This document shows, one piece after another, positions 16,730-25,737 of a stretch of DNA of 32,847 nt. The stretch comes from an uncultured Prevotellaceae bacterium (GTDB taxonomy: Bacteria > Bacteroidota > Bacteroidia > Bacteroidales > Bacteroidaceae): contig CALFJG010000019.1 of assembly GCA_937877625.1 (NCBI GenBank), positions 1 through 32,847 of the forward strand. The letters are read 5' to 3'. A program made the position numbers and the translations under genes. Every line of letters begins with the position of its first letter. Positions within the stretch are counted from its first letter, which is position 1. Under the pieces are notes generated by a model. That model was not told the DNA's origin. It did no database searches and was given only the letters and a program-made list of their open reading frames with translations.

Positions 16730-18055
16730 ATGGCTTCGCCCCTTTATTCTCCTCTGCGTCGCAAACCGCGCAGGCATGGTCTTTTTGCTTTGAGCCCGTT
16801 GGCAGTGATGGCATTCCTGTTTGTGGCGTTAGGGTGGCTGTGCGGCGGCTTGTCGCAGGCTCCAGTGCTCATTGTGTTTGTGCTCACGGCTTGCTACTCG
16901 TTACTTACGCTGCGTGGCTTACCATTGGAAACGCGTTTGAGTTGTTTTGCTCATGGCGCGGGGGCTTCAGATTTGTTGTTGATGGTTTGGATCTTTGTGC
17001 TGGCCGGTGGTTTTGCGGCCTCGGCGAAGGCTACGGGGGCTGTGGATGCTGCTGTGACGCTGACGTTGACCGTTCTTCCGCCGTCAATGCTATTAGCGGG
17101 GGTGTTCTTGGCGGCGTGTATCGTGTCGTTTGGCATCGGCACGAGCGTGGGTACCATAGCGGCTGTTGTGCCTGTGGCTGCGGGGCTGGCGATGCCCAGC
17201 GGCCTCTCGGTGGCTGTCCTCACGGCGGCTGCGGTGGGTGGTGCCTTTTTTGGCGACAACTTGAGTTTTATCAGCGACACAACGATTGTGGCTACGCGTA
17301 CTCAGGGTTGCCGGTTAAGCGATAAGTTTCGTGTGAATGTGCGCATCGTATTGCCGGCTGCGATTTTTACATTGGCTATCTACCTGTTCCTCGGCCAAGG
17401 ACACGCTTATGTCGTCTCAACAACGGCGGTAACGTTTTCTACGTGGCTTCGTGTGTTGCCGTATCTGCTCGTCATCGCGCTGGCTATGGGCGGTATGAAT
17501 GTGTTGGGCGTGTTGCTTGTGGGCAACGTGGCTACTGGTGTGGCGGGGCTGTTCACGGGGGCGTTTACCACGGCTGGGTGGATGGCAGAGACCACCGCCG
17601 GCATCGCTTCGATGGGCGAACTTATCGTGGTGTCGCTCTTAGCGGGGGGCTTGCTTGAGATAATACGTCAGGGCGGTGGCATCACCTATCTTATCCACCG
17701 CTTGACGCGGCGTGTGCGCTCTGCCCGCGGTGCTGAACTGACGATTGCGGCACTTGTGAGCCTTACAAATCTCTGTACGGCCAACAACACCGTGGCTATC
17801 CTCTCCGTGGGGCGCATCAGCAACGACATCGCTGAGCGCTACGGTGTAGATAAGCGTAAGAGTGCTTCTATTCTCGACACTTTCTCGTGTGCTGTGCAAG
17901 GTCTGTTGCCTTATGGCGCACAACTCCTTATGGCGGCGGGCCTCGCAGCGGTGAGTCCTATGGAGATAATACCCGCCTTGTGTTACCCGATGCTCACGGC
18001 TCTTGTGGCTCTTGCGGCTATCTTACTGCGCCTGCCGCGTAAGTATTCGGCATAA
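16730..18055 (+). CDS. NhaC-family Na+/H+ antiporter
   Basis: A 441-aa inner-membrane protein with about ten to twelve hydrophobic segments. The family hallmark is the GGAFFGDNLSFISDTTI segment (about residues 179-195), carrying the conserved acidic residues thought to bind the ion, followed by ATRTQGC. A second family motif is near 345-360 (LTNLCTANNTVAIL). The start at 16730 gives a short basic N-terminus (SPLRRKPRRHG) and then the first membrane segment; an in-frame ATG at 16685 adds 15 residues across an A10 run and seems less likely. It probably exports sodium or takes part in pH control; some members move malate/lactate or amino acids instead, so the ion is not certain. Confidence 0.85.
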   Translation: MASPLYSPLRRKPRRHGLFALSPLAVMAFLFVALGWLCGGLSQAPVLIVFVLTACYSLLTLRGLPLETRLSCFAHGAGASDLLLMVWIFVLAGGFAASAKATGAVDAAVTLTLTVLPPSMLLAGVFLAACIVSFGIGTSVGTIAAVVPVAAGLAMPSGLSVAVLTAAAVGGAFFGDNLSFISDTTIVATRTQGCRLSDKFRVNVRIVLPAAIFTLAIYLFLGQGHAYVVSTTAVTFSTWLRVLPYLLVIALAMGGMNVLGVLLVGNVATGVAGLFTGAFTTAGWMAETTAGIASMGELIVVSLLAGGLLEIIRQGGGITYLIHRLTRRVRSARGAELTIAALVSLTNLCTANNTVAILSVGRISNDIAERYGVDKRKSASILDTFSCAVQGLLPYGAQLLMAAGLAAVSPMEIIPALCYPMLTALVALAAILLRLPRKYSA

Positions 18056-18067
18056 GTTATTACAAGG

Positions 18068-18107
18068 TTTAGCCCTGAGAGCAATGGTAAGTGCTTTCAG
18101 GGCTAAA
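18068..18107. terminator. Perfect long hairpin between convergent genes
   Basis: A 16-base arm, TTTAGCCCTGAGAGCA (18068-18083), pairs with TGCTTTCAGGGCTAAA (18092-18107), one G-U pair, around an 8-base loop. It lies between two convergent genes. There is no T-run on either side, so it may act as an mRNA 3'-end stabiliser or a weak two-way terminator. Confidence 0.5.
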
Positions 18108-18141
18108 TGCTGTAGGGAATATCCTGTGGGCTTCTCACGAA

Positions 18142-18984
18142 CTACATACCGAGTTCGCGCAGTGAGAAGTCGCCGATGATGCGTGAGCGGTCAACGTTGG
18201 TGCGAATGCCCGGCACGCGGCCTTGCTCGGAGTATTGCCAGATGATGTAGTTCTTTCCGTCGGCAAGATAGGGGCGGTCGCTGTTGTAGCGGGCTATCAT
18301 AAACTGGTGGTGGGGGAAATGCCCCGAGAGGTATTTGTTGTAGAAGTTCTGGCCGCTATAGATGAGCGGACGTTTCCCATAGTGGCGTTCTACGGCTTCG
18401 ACAAAGAGTTTGAGGTCGCCGATAAACTTGCTCTCGCTGACACGTCCACGGTCTTCTACGTCGATAAGCGGCACGAGGTCTTGCTCTTCCACCTTCACGA
18501 TGCTTATCATATTGACGAACTGTTCTTGCCAGTCCACGTTTGGACGGTAGAAGTGGTAACTGCCTACGCTCAGCCCTATGCGGTGTGCCTCGCTCACGTT
18601 GCGTTGATAGCGTTCGTCCACAAAGCCGCGGCCTTCGGTGGCTTTGATATATACATACGAGATAGGCTCTGTAGCCACTTGATCCCAGTCTATGTGGTGT
18701 TGGTGGTGGGAGATGTCAATGCCCTCGGCGTAGAGGCTGTTGATGTTGCCTCGTGGGTGTACCACCTGTGGTGTGGGGTCGTTCAGGGAGATAAAACGGC
18801 TGTCGCCTGTTGGTGCATCGTGGGGGGCTTCAGCGGAGGGCTCGTCGGGCATAGAATTGACGACGGGTGTGGGCAGCCCGTCGCTGTTGCCTTTCTTTTC
18901 GCGTTGCGCAGCGGCACTGAGCGGGGCGAGGGCAAGGAATGCGACGAGAACACCGAAGAGCACGAAGCGGGGGCTAAGTTTCAT
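18142..18984 (-). CDS. Exported GH25 lysozyme (muramidase)
   Basis: A 280-aa protein. A signal peptide covers residues 1-26 (VLVAFLALAPLSAAA), which fixes the start at 18984 rather than the in-frame ATG at 19050. A Pro/Ser/Asp-rich linker spans about 27-80. The glycoside-hydrolase 25 barrel follows: GIDISHHQ with D90, KATEG with E117, and LIDVED with D175 and E177, matching the acidic active-site residues of the family, plus WDQV and YHFYRP strands. It would cut the N-acetylmuramic acid-N-acetylglucosamine bond of peptidoglycan, for wall turnover or for lysing other bacteria. No immunity gene or phage holin adjoins it. A promoter is seen upstream. Confidence 0.9.
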   Translation of the reverse strand: MKLSPRFVLFGVLVAFLALAPLSAAAQREKKGNSDGLPTPVVNSMPDEPSAEAPHDAPTGDSRFISLNDPTPQVVHPRGNINSLYAEGIDISHHQHHIDWDQVATEPISYVYIKATEGRGFVDERYQRNVSEAHRIGLSVGSYHFYRPNVDWQEQFVNMISIVKVEEQDLVPLIDVEDRGRVSESKFIGDLKLFVEAVERHYGKRPLIYSGQNFYNKYLSGHFPHHQFMIARYNSDRPYLADGKNYIIWQYSEQGRVPGIRTNVDRSRIIGDFSLRELGM

Positions 18985-19047
18985 AAGTAGCAGATTTCTG
19001 CGGCGCGTGGTGCGCGTGGCGCGAGAAAACACCGCAAGTTTGCGCGG

Positions 19048-19076
19048 CAAATTTATGTTTTCCTTTTAAACCGCAA
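19048..19076 (-). promoter_or_regulatory. Promoter of the GH25 gene
   Basis: On the minus strand TTG (19076-19074) is followed after 18 bases by TAAATTTG (19055-19048), a perfect -7 box. Transcription would start near 19041, giving a leader of about 57 bases. Confidence 0.6.
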
Positions 19077-19146
19077 GGCGTATTTGCTTGATTTAGTGGT
19101 TTTGTAGCGTTTTTTTAGTATTTATTTGACGCTTCGGGAGTGTTGT

Positions 19147-20382
19147 TCAGAGAGAAATGTCGGTTAGGCGCGTGGCCGCGAAACCCTTAGAACGGCTCTC
19201 GGAAAGATAGGCTTGGAGTTCGTCCCACTGTGGTTGGCTGAAGTCTTCTCCTTGTCCGTCGAGGGCATCAAGCACATACCCCACCGTATAGTGTGCGACA
19301 TCGCCAGATGGGACGAACCCGTTGTGGTGTTCGCCTGTGGTTTCGTGAACGAGGGCTGCGCGGCGCAGCTTGTCGAGCACACGGTTAGCGGTGCGTACGC
19401 TCACTTGTAGTTCGCGGGCGATGGTCTTGGCATCAGGTGGCGGAAGGCTGTTTACAAAGCGGTGGCACACTATGGCGGCGGCCATCAGGCAGAGGAAGTT
19501 GAAGGCACGGCGCGAGCGGTGGGCTGTGGTGCCTCCGCTTAACGACACATCGTTTTGGCACACACTGGTCATCGTGGCTCCGAAGAGTACAATGTACCAC
19601 GACACCCAACACCAGAGCATAAACAAGGGTATGGCGGCAAAGGAGCCGTAGATGGTGTTGTAACTGGTAAGGAACTTCTGCAACTCAATGTAGCCTTCCT
19701 GCCATAGGTCAAACACCACGGCAGTGAAGAAACTCGAGAGTAAGGCGGCGGAGAAGTTTACCTTGGTGTTGGGTAGGAAGATGTAGAGCAACACAAACGT
19801 GAAGACCAACACGGCGAAGCCCACCACCTCGGCCAGTAGGCGTGCGCCGGGGCGTAGCAAAAGCACATCGGGCAGGTTTTCTACACTGGTGGAGAGAAAC
19901 ACGGTGAAGCCCACCGACACGAAGACCAGTACGGGCAGCAGAAATACCATAGCCGTGTAGTCCACTACCTTTCGCGAGAGGGTGCGGTCGCGTTTCACTT
20001 GCCATATCTTGTTGAATGTACTCTCTATGCTGTCGGTGAGGGTGAGCAGACTCCAGAGCAAGATGACGATGCCCACTCCGATAAACACGCCGCTTTTGGT
20101 ATTGTCCAAGTAGTTGGCCACAAACTCCATCAGCGTGTCAACGGTGGCGGGGTCGGTGGGAAAGGCGTGGCGCATACGTCCCTCAATAAAATCTTGTAAG
20201 CCAAATCCTTTGGCAATGGCAAAGATGATAGCGAGGAAAGGCACCACACCGAGCAGTGTGCTGTAGGTCAGAGCCTTTGCACCGGCTCCCATATCTTCTT
20301 CAAAGAATAAGCGGAGCGAGCCGCTGAATAGTTGCTTCAGAAAGGCTGCGGTGCGGCGTGGTGAGAGGTGGCTTAGGTCCAT
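19147..20382 (-). CDS. YihY/BrkB-family membrane protein with C-terminal winged-helix domain
   Basis: A 411-aa protein. Residues about 25-290 form the YihY (formerly ribonuclease BN-like) domain with six hydrophobic segments, for example VGVVPFLAIIFAIAKG, GVGIVILLWSLLTL and LFMLWCWVSWYIVLFGA. The conserved GYIELQ...YNTIYGSFAAIP stretch is present. Residues about 320-411 lie after the membrane part and contain a winged-helix-like segment, KTIARELQVSVRTANRVLDKL. The family's function is not settled; the old RNase BN name was an error. The C-terminal helix-turn-helix suggests a cytosolic sensing or nucleic-acid contact, which is inference. It lies 64 bases after the sulfatase gene. Confidence 0.85.
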   Translation of the reverse strand: MDLSHLSPRRTAAFLKQLFSGSLRLFFEEDMGAGAKALTYSTLLGVVPFLAIIFAIAKGFGLQDFIEGRMRHAFPTDPATVDTLMEFVANYLDNTKSGVFIGVGIVILLWSLLTLTDSIESTFNKIWQVKRDRTLSRKVVDYTAMVFLLPVLVFVSVGFTVFLSTSVENLPDVLLLRPGARLLAEVVGFAVLVFTFVLLYIFLPNTKVNFSAALLSSFFTAVVFDLWQEGYIELQKFLTSYNTIYGSFAAIPLFMLWCWVSWYIVLFGATMTSVCQNDVSLSGGTTAHRSRRAFNFLCLMAAAIVCHRFVNSLPPPDAKTIARELQVSVRTANRVLDKLRRAALVHETTGEHHNGFVPSGDVAHYTVGYVLDALDGQGEDFSQPQWDELQAYLSESRSKGFAATRLTDISL

Positions 20383-20446
20383 ATATGTAGGTAAGTGTCC
20401 CGAAACGTTGTCTTCTTATGCGGCGACAACAAGGAGTGGGTCGGCA

Positions 20447-21955
20447 CTATGGTAGGGTGGGGTTGCTGTAGGTGGTGCTGGGTACGTGTTCTGAGGTGCA
20501 AACGGCTTTGAGTTCGTTGAACACGGCGGGATAGCGTGCCGAGAGGTCGTTGTCCTCGTGGAGGTCGATAGATAGGTCAAAGAGTTTGGCTGTGCCGTTC
20601 TGCACCACGAGTTTCCAGTTGCCTTTCCTAACGGCCATCATATTCGTTTCGGGGAACTCCCAGTAGAGGTATTCGTGCTGCTGTTGCTCGCCCTCGCCGG
20701 TTAGGGTGGGTAGGATAGAGATGCCGTCAAAATAGTCGTTGGCCAGGCGTGGGTTGCGGTAGCGTGCCTCGTAGTCGCTGATACCCGCAATGTCGCAGAA
20801 CGTGGGCATAAGGTCGTAGAAGGCAAACATCTGCGTGGATACTTGTCCGGGACGTATCTTGGCAGGCCAGCGCACGATGAAAGGAATGCGTATGCCGCCC
20901 TCGTATGTGCTGCGCTTGAGGCCTTGCAGGAGGCGTTCCACATTGAAGAAATCTTGGTCAGCACCGCCTTCGGCGTGTGGGCCGTTGTCGCTGGTGAAGA
21001 TAAGCACGGTGTTCTCGGCCAAGCCTTTCTCCTCGAGCTTCTGCATAATCTGTCCTACGTAGGCATCTAAGCGTGTCACCATAGCGGCAAACTGCGCGTG
21101 GGCGATGTCTGTGGGGTTGTAGCGCGAGGCTTCGTCGCCGCTAAATGATTTTTCTATACAGAAGTGTCCTTTGTAGGCCAGCAGGATAGAGTCCTCGGGC
21201 TGTATAAGTTCGGCGTGTGGCAGTGTATAGGTGAAAATGCCGAGGAAGGGTTGGTCGGGTGTGCGCTCGTCCAGCCACTGGAGTGCGGCCTGATGGATGA
21301 GGTCGGCACTGTATTGCGTGCGCTTCTTATATGCGTCGCCATACATACCATATTGTGTGTTCTCGGTGAGTTCTATGCGCACCACCTCCTCGTCGCCGGC
21401 TTTCTTACTATAGCGATTGAGGAAGTTGGGGAAGTAGCTGTGGGCTTGGAACTGGCAGATGGGGCCGTAGAACTCATCAACACCGCGTTTGTCGGGTGTG
21501 GAGTAGGAACCCTCGTAGCCGCCGGCCCATTTGCCAAACATACCAGTAGCGTAGCCGTTGTCGTGGAAGATTTCGGGGATAATGACGTGGGCGGTGTCGT
21601 AGGGCTCTTGTCCCACTACGGAGTACTCGTCATTCACTCCGTAGCGCACGGTGCTCACGCCGCGCCAATACTCCTTGTTGCCGCGTACGTGGGTGTGGCC
21701 AGTGTGTTGGCCTGTCATAAATGTGGCGCGTGCGGGTGCGCTGACGGGCGAGCCGCTATAGGCCTGTGTGAAACGCATACCCTGTGCGGCAAGGCGGTCG
21801 AGGTTCGGCGTGGCGATGTATTGCTGGCCGTAGCAACCGATGTCGGCATAGCCAAGGTCGTCGCACATAATATATAAGATGTTGGGGCGTGTCTGTGCCT
21901 GTGCAGCAACGGCTGCGGCGCTGGCCCCGAGGAATGCTAAACGGGAGAGAGTCAT
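20447..21955 (-). CDS. Exported Ser-type sulfatase
   Basis: A 502-aa type-I sulfatase with a signal peptide (residues 1-21, ending AAQAQ). PNILYIMCDDLGYADIGCYG carries the calcium-binding D32 and D33. The formylglycine site is S72-A-P-A-R76 followed by ATFMTG, so the modified residue is serine, which needs an anaerobic sulfatase-maturing enzyme (anSME) not encoded here. FTSDNGPHAEGG gives the second metal pair. It would remove sulfate from a glycan such as host mucin or glycosaminoglycan; the exact substrate cannot be read. There is no SusC/SusD pair or glycosidase beside it, so it is not in a classical polysaccharide-utilisation locus. Confidence 0.92.
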   Translation of the reverse strand: MTLSRLAFLGASAAAVAAQAQTRPNILYIMCDDLGYADIGCYGQQYIATPNLDRLAAQGMRFTQAYSGSPVSAPARATFMTGQHTGHTHVRGNKEYWRGVSTVRYGVNDEYSVVGQEPYDTAHVIIPEIFHDNGYATGMFGKWAGGYEGSYSTPDKRGVDEFYGPICQFQAHSYFPNFLNRYSKKAGDEEVVRIELTENTQYGMYGDAYKKRTQYSADLIHQAALQWLDERTPDQPFLGIFTYTLPHAELIQPEDSILLAYKGHFCIEKSFSGDEASRYNPTDIAHAQFAAMVTRLDAYVGQIMQKLEEKGLAENTVLIFTSDNGPHAEGGADQDFFNVERLLQGLKRSTYEGGIRIPFIVRWPAKIRPGQVSTQMFAFYDLMPTFCDIAGISDYEARYRNPRLANDYFDGISILPTLTGEGEQQQHEYLYWEFPETNMMAVRKGNWKLVVQNGTAKLFDLSIDLHEDNDLSARYPAVFNELKAVCTSEHVPSTTYSNPTLP

Positions 21956-22082
21956 TGTTCTTTGGGTTATTGTGGTTTGGAAAAATGGTTTTAATATAGT
22001 TGAGGAGGTTGCGCCGTTACTTGTCGGAGCGCAGGCGGCTCGCCTACAGCCCTTTTTCAGAAAAGCCTGACGCAGGGTTTGT

Positions 22083-23924
22083 TTACTTTACACTGACTTT
22101 TGCTGAGCCGCCGCTTTTCTCCGTGAGGGCTTTGACGATGTAGATGCCCGGTGCGAGGTTGGCGGTGGAGAGTGTGTGGCCGTTGGTTTGCGCTACGAGG
22201 CATCCCTCGGTGGTGTAGAGGCGCAAGGAGTAAACCTGCCCGGTGGTGTTGACACGTATCTCGCTATTCTCTATGCTTATCTCCACGGCCTCGGCCACGT
22301 CGGCAATTTGCGTGCGGTCGATACCGGTAAGCACTGCCTCGCCGTAGGGGTCGGATGGGTCGGCACTGAAGATACCGGTAAGGTTGAGGTTGTGTGTCAG
22401 CGTACCGTAGCGATAGTTTTTCGACACGGCGACATAGCGGTTACCCTCTTTCCAGCAAATAAACGTGGCACCGCCGATAGCCGTTGCTTTAACGGTGTCG
22501 CCTGCTATCTCTGTGATGCCGCGCGTGGTGTCGTTGGGGTGTACACTAATGGTGAACTCTGACAGCCCATCGTCTTCTATGGTTTGCAATGCAAAGTCAA
22601 TGCACTGTCCTTGCACCTCGTCGTCGGCATCTGCCATATCGTTGTACGTTAGTCGCACACGCATACGGCTCGCCCCTACTACGGCATCGGCGGGTACGCT
22701 GATTTCCTCTATCATAGTGCGGTCGGGCGTAAGGGAATAGGACGTCTCAAATACTCCGTCGCGATTCCAGTCGAAATACACAAAGACACGCTCTCCGCCC
22801 GTGGGGTTTTTGCTGAGTTTCAGCGTGAGTTCGCACGAGCGTCCCTTGCGCAGGACGGCTTGGTCGATGACATTGAGTTTGTACCACGTGGTGGGTGCTA
22901 CTACCTGCGCTGTGCTACTCTTCACTACGCCGCTTTGTGTGCGGATAGGATAGGTGAGGCGGTGGGTGGCGGCATCGCCGGCGAGGGATGCCGAGGCAAT
23001 ATACATACTGTTTGTGAGGACACCGCAGGGTACGTCGTAGATTTGTGCGCTACGCGCGAAGCGGCTACGTGCGGTCTTAAAGGTGAAGAGGCTCTCTCCG
23101 CCGGCGTTAAGCCGCTCGTCGGAGTTGTCGGCGGCGGTGAAGTAGTAGGCTGTGGTACTGCCATTTTGCTCTTCCCCCACGACCCATCGGTCGTTGTCGC
23201 TCGTGGTTTTTAGTACTTCGCCCGTGGCGGCGTTGACGATTTGATATCCACCATCGACGTTGCTTGTGCCTACGAAATACCAGCTTAGCACGTCGCTCTC
23301 GGCGGGCTCTGCGAGGGTGAGGTCGGCGGCGAGGTATTTTTCGCCGCTTACTATGTGATAAAGCACGCCGGGCTTGTCGGATGCCTCGGAGGGTGTGAAC
23401 GGTTGTACCTCAAAGGTGTAGGATGTTTCTTGAAGGCTCCAGTGTGAGCCGTTGTTGGTGGTGCCGGCACTCCAAATAATGACGTTGTTCGATGCTCCGT
23501 CTTTATTTAGTCCGTGGGGCACTGCACTCTGGTCGTTGTAGCCGTCGCAGTCGGTGGAGCTGAGCCACAGATAGCCTGTGTTTGTGCCGCTTTGACACAC
23601 ACCTACGTAGTAAGCCACGGGGGTGGTGCCTGTGTGCATCACACTGGCACTACTGTTTGTGCCGTTGCAACTTTGAATGTAGTTGCCGCTCACTTTGTTG
23701 CGAATGTAGTAGGTGCTGGTGGCTTCTGTGGGTATAAACTCCCAGAATTGTCGGCGTGCGTTGTCGAGTGCTCCGACTACAAGTGTGCCGTCTGTTTCTT
23801 CGCTCATATACATACCCGCGTATTGCTTAGAAAGGATGGTATAAACCTTTCCTGCCTCGGGCAACGTTTGCGCACCAACTGACAGCGTAGCGAGCGCAAA
23901 GAGCGTAACAAAGAGCTTTTTCAT
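22083..23924 (-). CDS. Secreted surface protein with ricin-like, GEVED and type-IX sorting domains
   Basis: A 613-aa exported protein. Residues 1-19 are a signal peptide ending SVGAQ. Residues about 25-150 and 165-275 are beta-trefoil-like, rich in Tyr, Trp and Gly (GKVYTILSKQYAGMYM; NKVSGNYIQS). A GEVED-type domain follows (about 350-455), with VYFDWNRDGVFE as its signature. The last 65 residues, QVYSLRLYTTEGCLV...LAPGIYIVK, form a type-A C-terminal sorting domain for type-IX secretion. The function is unknown; glycan or matrix binding is plausible from the domains. It starts 50 bases after the lipoprotein gene and is followed by the sulfatase after 127 bases. The N-terminal half resembles the beta-trefoil modules of the 732-4664 protein. 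Confidence 0.78.
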   Translation of the reverse strand: MKKLFVTLFALATLSVGAQTLPEAGKVYTILSKQYAGMYMSEETDGTLVVGALDNARRQFWEFIPTEATSTYYIRNKVSGNYIQSCNGTNSSASVMHTGTTPVAYYVGVCQSGTNTGYLWLSSTDCDGYNDQSAVPHGLNKDGASNNVIIWSAGTTNNGSHWSLQETSYTFEVQPFTPSEASDKPGVLYHIVSGEKYLAADLTLAEPAESDVLSWYFVGTSNVDGGYQIVNAATGEVLKTTSDNDRWVVGEEQNGSTTAYYFTAADNSDERLNAGGESLFTFKTARSRFARSAQIYDVPCGVLTNSMYIASASLAGDAATHRLTYPIRTQSGVVKSSTAQVVAPTTWYKLNVIDQAVLRKGRSCELTLKLSKNPTGGERVFVYFDWNRDGVFETSYSLTPDRTMIEEISVPADAVVGASRMRVRLTYNDMADADDEVQGQCIDFALQTIEDDGLSEFTISVHPNDTTRGITEIAGDTVKATAIGGATFICWKEGNRYVAVSKNYRYGTLTHNLNLTGIFSADPSDPYGEAVLTGIDRTQIADVAEAVEISIENSEIRVNTTGQVYSLRLYTTEGCLVAQTNGHTLSTANLAPGIYIVKALTEKSGGSAKVSVK

Positions 23925-23974
23925 ATATGTTTTTTTTTGTGTTGAGACTTTATGGGGGCTATGGTTATAGGGTG

Positions 23975-24523
23975 TTAATGCACCGTGACGCGCCGTGTGA
24001 GAGTGGCGTGGAGATAGTCTCGCTGCGGGCTGGTGTCGCTGGCGGTGTTGGCGGTGTATTCTGCTGTGGTGCCGTCGTCAAGGGTGGCGCGTTCGCTGAA
24101 GTAGTTCACTTGTCCACTACCGGCGTAGTCGGCTCGGAAAGTAATGGTGTAAGTGCCGGCGTGGGGAAACAAAATGGTGCAGGTGGGGTTCTTACCATCG
24201 TACAAGCCTTGTTCGGGGGCTACGGGGGTTAGGCTGACATCTTCTGCGGGAAGTACCTCCCAGGTGTAGATTGTTGTGTTGAGGAGCTTGCCTGCACGGC
24301 TCTCTATACACGTCACCTCTACGGGTGTCCCAGCCACAATAGGCTCAGCACTAAACTGCATAGCGGAGAAGCGTGGGCAGTCGCTACGATATTTGCTGTC
24401 GTTAGTATGCTCGCTACAGCTGATAAGAAACACACAGAGCAGGAAGAAGAGTGGTAGAGTATGTTTCAAAACGATAATAGGAGTTAGCGTCTTTAATTCG
24501 TTTGAGGAGTTTGTTGCTTTCAT
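23975..24523 (-). CDS. Lipoprotein with a PKD-like beta-sandwich
   Basis: A 182-aa protein. The start at 24523 follows the maf stop by 14 bases; a longer frame to 24637 overlaps maf in another frame. After a polar stretch of about 20 residues, a hydrophobic core (LPLFFLLCVFLISC) ends in the lipobox LISC, so the mature protein begins with a lipidated cysteine. The rest reads like a PKD or Ig-like fold: AGTPVEVTC, YTWEVLP, FPHAGTYTITFRADYAGSG. It has no catalytic motif. Outer-membrane attachment and a binding or structural role are inferred. It is probably co-transcribed with the 613-aa surface protein downstream. Confidence 0.7.
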   Translation of the reverse strand: MKATNSSNELKTLTPIIVLKHTLPLFFLLCVFLISCSEHTNDSKYRSDCPRFSAMQFSAEPIVAGTPVEVTCIESRAGKLLNTTIYTWEVLPAEDVSLTPVAPEQGLYDGKNPTCTILFPHAGTYTITFRADYAGSGQVNYFSERATLDDGTTAEYTANTASDTSPQRDYLHATLTRRVTVH

Positions 24524-24537
24524 TCTGTAGGATTTTT

Positions 24538-25119
24538 TCAAAAGGTTTTTAAGAGGCGATAGAGTTGGTGGACGGGCAGTCCTATCACGTTCCAATAACT
24601 GCCGCTGATGCGTTCCACTGCCGCCATACCTATCCATTCTTGTATGCCGTAGGCTCCGGCTTTGTCAAGGGGCTTATATAGGTGGACGTAGTGGGCGATT
24701 TCCTCTTCGGTGAGGGGACTGAATGTCACATCGGTGGTTACGGCTATGGTCTCTGTGCGGGTTTGCGTAACGACTGTTACGCCCGTGACTACTTGGTGTG
24801 TGCGTCCGGCTAAGCGTTGAAGCATCTGGCAGGCATCGGCTTCGTCGGCGGGTTTGCCGAGTATGTCGTTGCCCAAGCAAACTATCGTGTCGGCGGTGAT
24901 GATAAGTGTGTCGTCCGTAAGGAGTGGTTTGTATGCTTTTGCTTTATTCCGGCAGATGTGGCGCGCGGTGTCTTCGGGCGAGAGGCCGTCGGGGTGGCTC
25001 TCGTCTATGCCGCTAAGCGTCACGACGCGAAAGGGTACGCCGAGTTGTTGAAGCAGTTCGCGCCGGCGGGGTGAGCCGCTGGCTAAAATAATGTCGTATG
25101 TGTCAAGGTTGTTGAGCAT
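24538..25119 (-). CDS. maf: Maf-like nucleotide pyrophosphatase
   Basis: A 193-aa cytosolic enzyme hydrolysing non-canonical or modified nucleoside triphosphates (the YhdE branch acts on dTTP and UTP). ILASGSPRRRELL at residues 10-22 is the phosphate-binding loop, ADTIVCLGNDILGKP carries the catalytic Asp, and DKAGAYGIQEW is the substrate-specificity segment. The start at 25119 (MLNNLDTYD) matches the usual Bacteroidales N-terminus; an ATG six codons upstream (25137) is also possible. It lies 31 bases after kdsC. Confidence 0.92.
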   Translation of the reverse strand: MLNNLDTYDIILASGSPRRRELLQQLGVPFRVVTLSGIDESHPDGLSPEDTARHICRNKAKAYKPLLTDDTLIITADTIVCLGNDILGKPADEADACQMLQRLAGRTHQVVTGVTVVTQTRTETIAVTTDVTFSPLTEEEIAHYVHLYKPLDKAGAYGIQEWIGMAAVERISGSYWNVIGLPVHQLYRLLKTF

Positions 25120-25150
25120 TGGAGAGGAGTGCTTCACTTCTTATTGGCAT

Positions 25151-25690
25151 TTACCACCCGAAGGCAATTTTGTCGCCCGTCCACTTTCCTTGGGCTTTGA
25201 GTACGCGGCTTACAACGTCGCGCACGCAGCCCATCCCGCCGTCAAAGGGACTTACGTAGTGGGCTATTTCCTTTATCTCGTCGGCAGCGTCGGCGGGGCA
25301 GCAGGCTAAGCCGCAGCGTGTCATAATTTCGTAGTCGGGAATGTCGTCGCCCATATAAAGCACATCCTCGTCGCGCAGGCCACAAAGATGAAGCCAACGC
25401 TCATATACGGGCATTTTCATAGATACGCTCTGATAGACGTGGGTAATTCCTAAGTTGCGATAGCGTTGATACACGGCTGCGCTCTTTCCACCCGTGATAA
25501 TAGCGATGGGTACGCCTCGGCGCACAGCGAGTTGCAGGGCGTAGCCGTCTTTGATATTGGCGGTGCGCACGGGCTGTGTGTCTATCTCGGGCAATAAGAT
25601 GGTGTTAGCACTCAGCACGCCATCAACATCAAACGCCATGGCACGCACACGGTCAAAGGCTCGCTCGGGGTCAACGATTGTCTTGGGCAT
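25151..25690 (-). CDS. kdsC: KdsC-type HAD phosphatase (3-deoxy-D-manno-octulosonate 8-phosphate phosphatase)
   Basis: A 179-aa capless HAD phosphatase. MAFDVDGVL with D21 and D23 holds the nucleophile and acid-base pair; AIITGGKS is motif II, and YMGDDIPDYEIM is the metal-binding motif IV. The short length without a cap domain and the RRGVPIAIITGGKS pattern are typical of KdsC, which releases phosphate from KDO-8-phosphate for lipopolysaccharide core synthesis. It sits between the DUF2520 gene and maf, the usual order in Bacteroidales. Confidence 0.88.
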   Translation of the reverse strand: MPKTIVDPERAFDRVRAMAFDVDGVLSANTILLPEIDTQPVRTANIKDGYALQLAVRRGVPIAIITGGKSAAVYQRYRNLGITHVYQSVSMKMPVYERWLHLCGLRDEDVLYMGDDIPDYEIMTRCGLACCPADAADEIKEIAHYVSPFDGGMGCVRDVVSRVLKAQGKWTGDKIAFGW

Positions 25691-25737
25691 ACATACGAGT
25701 GGTTTAATGGTTAAAGCTGTAGGATTAGGCGTTGTTA

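Noticed and set aside
16602..16793. 63-codon frame starting eight bases after a TATTTTTG box, overlapping the NhaC-family start, with an A10 run that could allow frameshifting into it
   Set aside because: The peptide shows no family likeness and the antiporter has a good start of its own at 16730; a slippage model is not needed. It is worth noting only because the box-to-ATG distance equals that at 29413.
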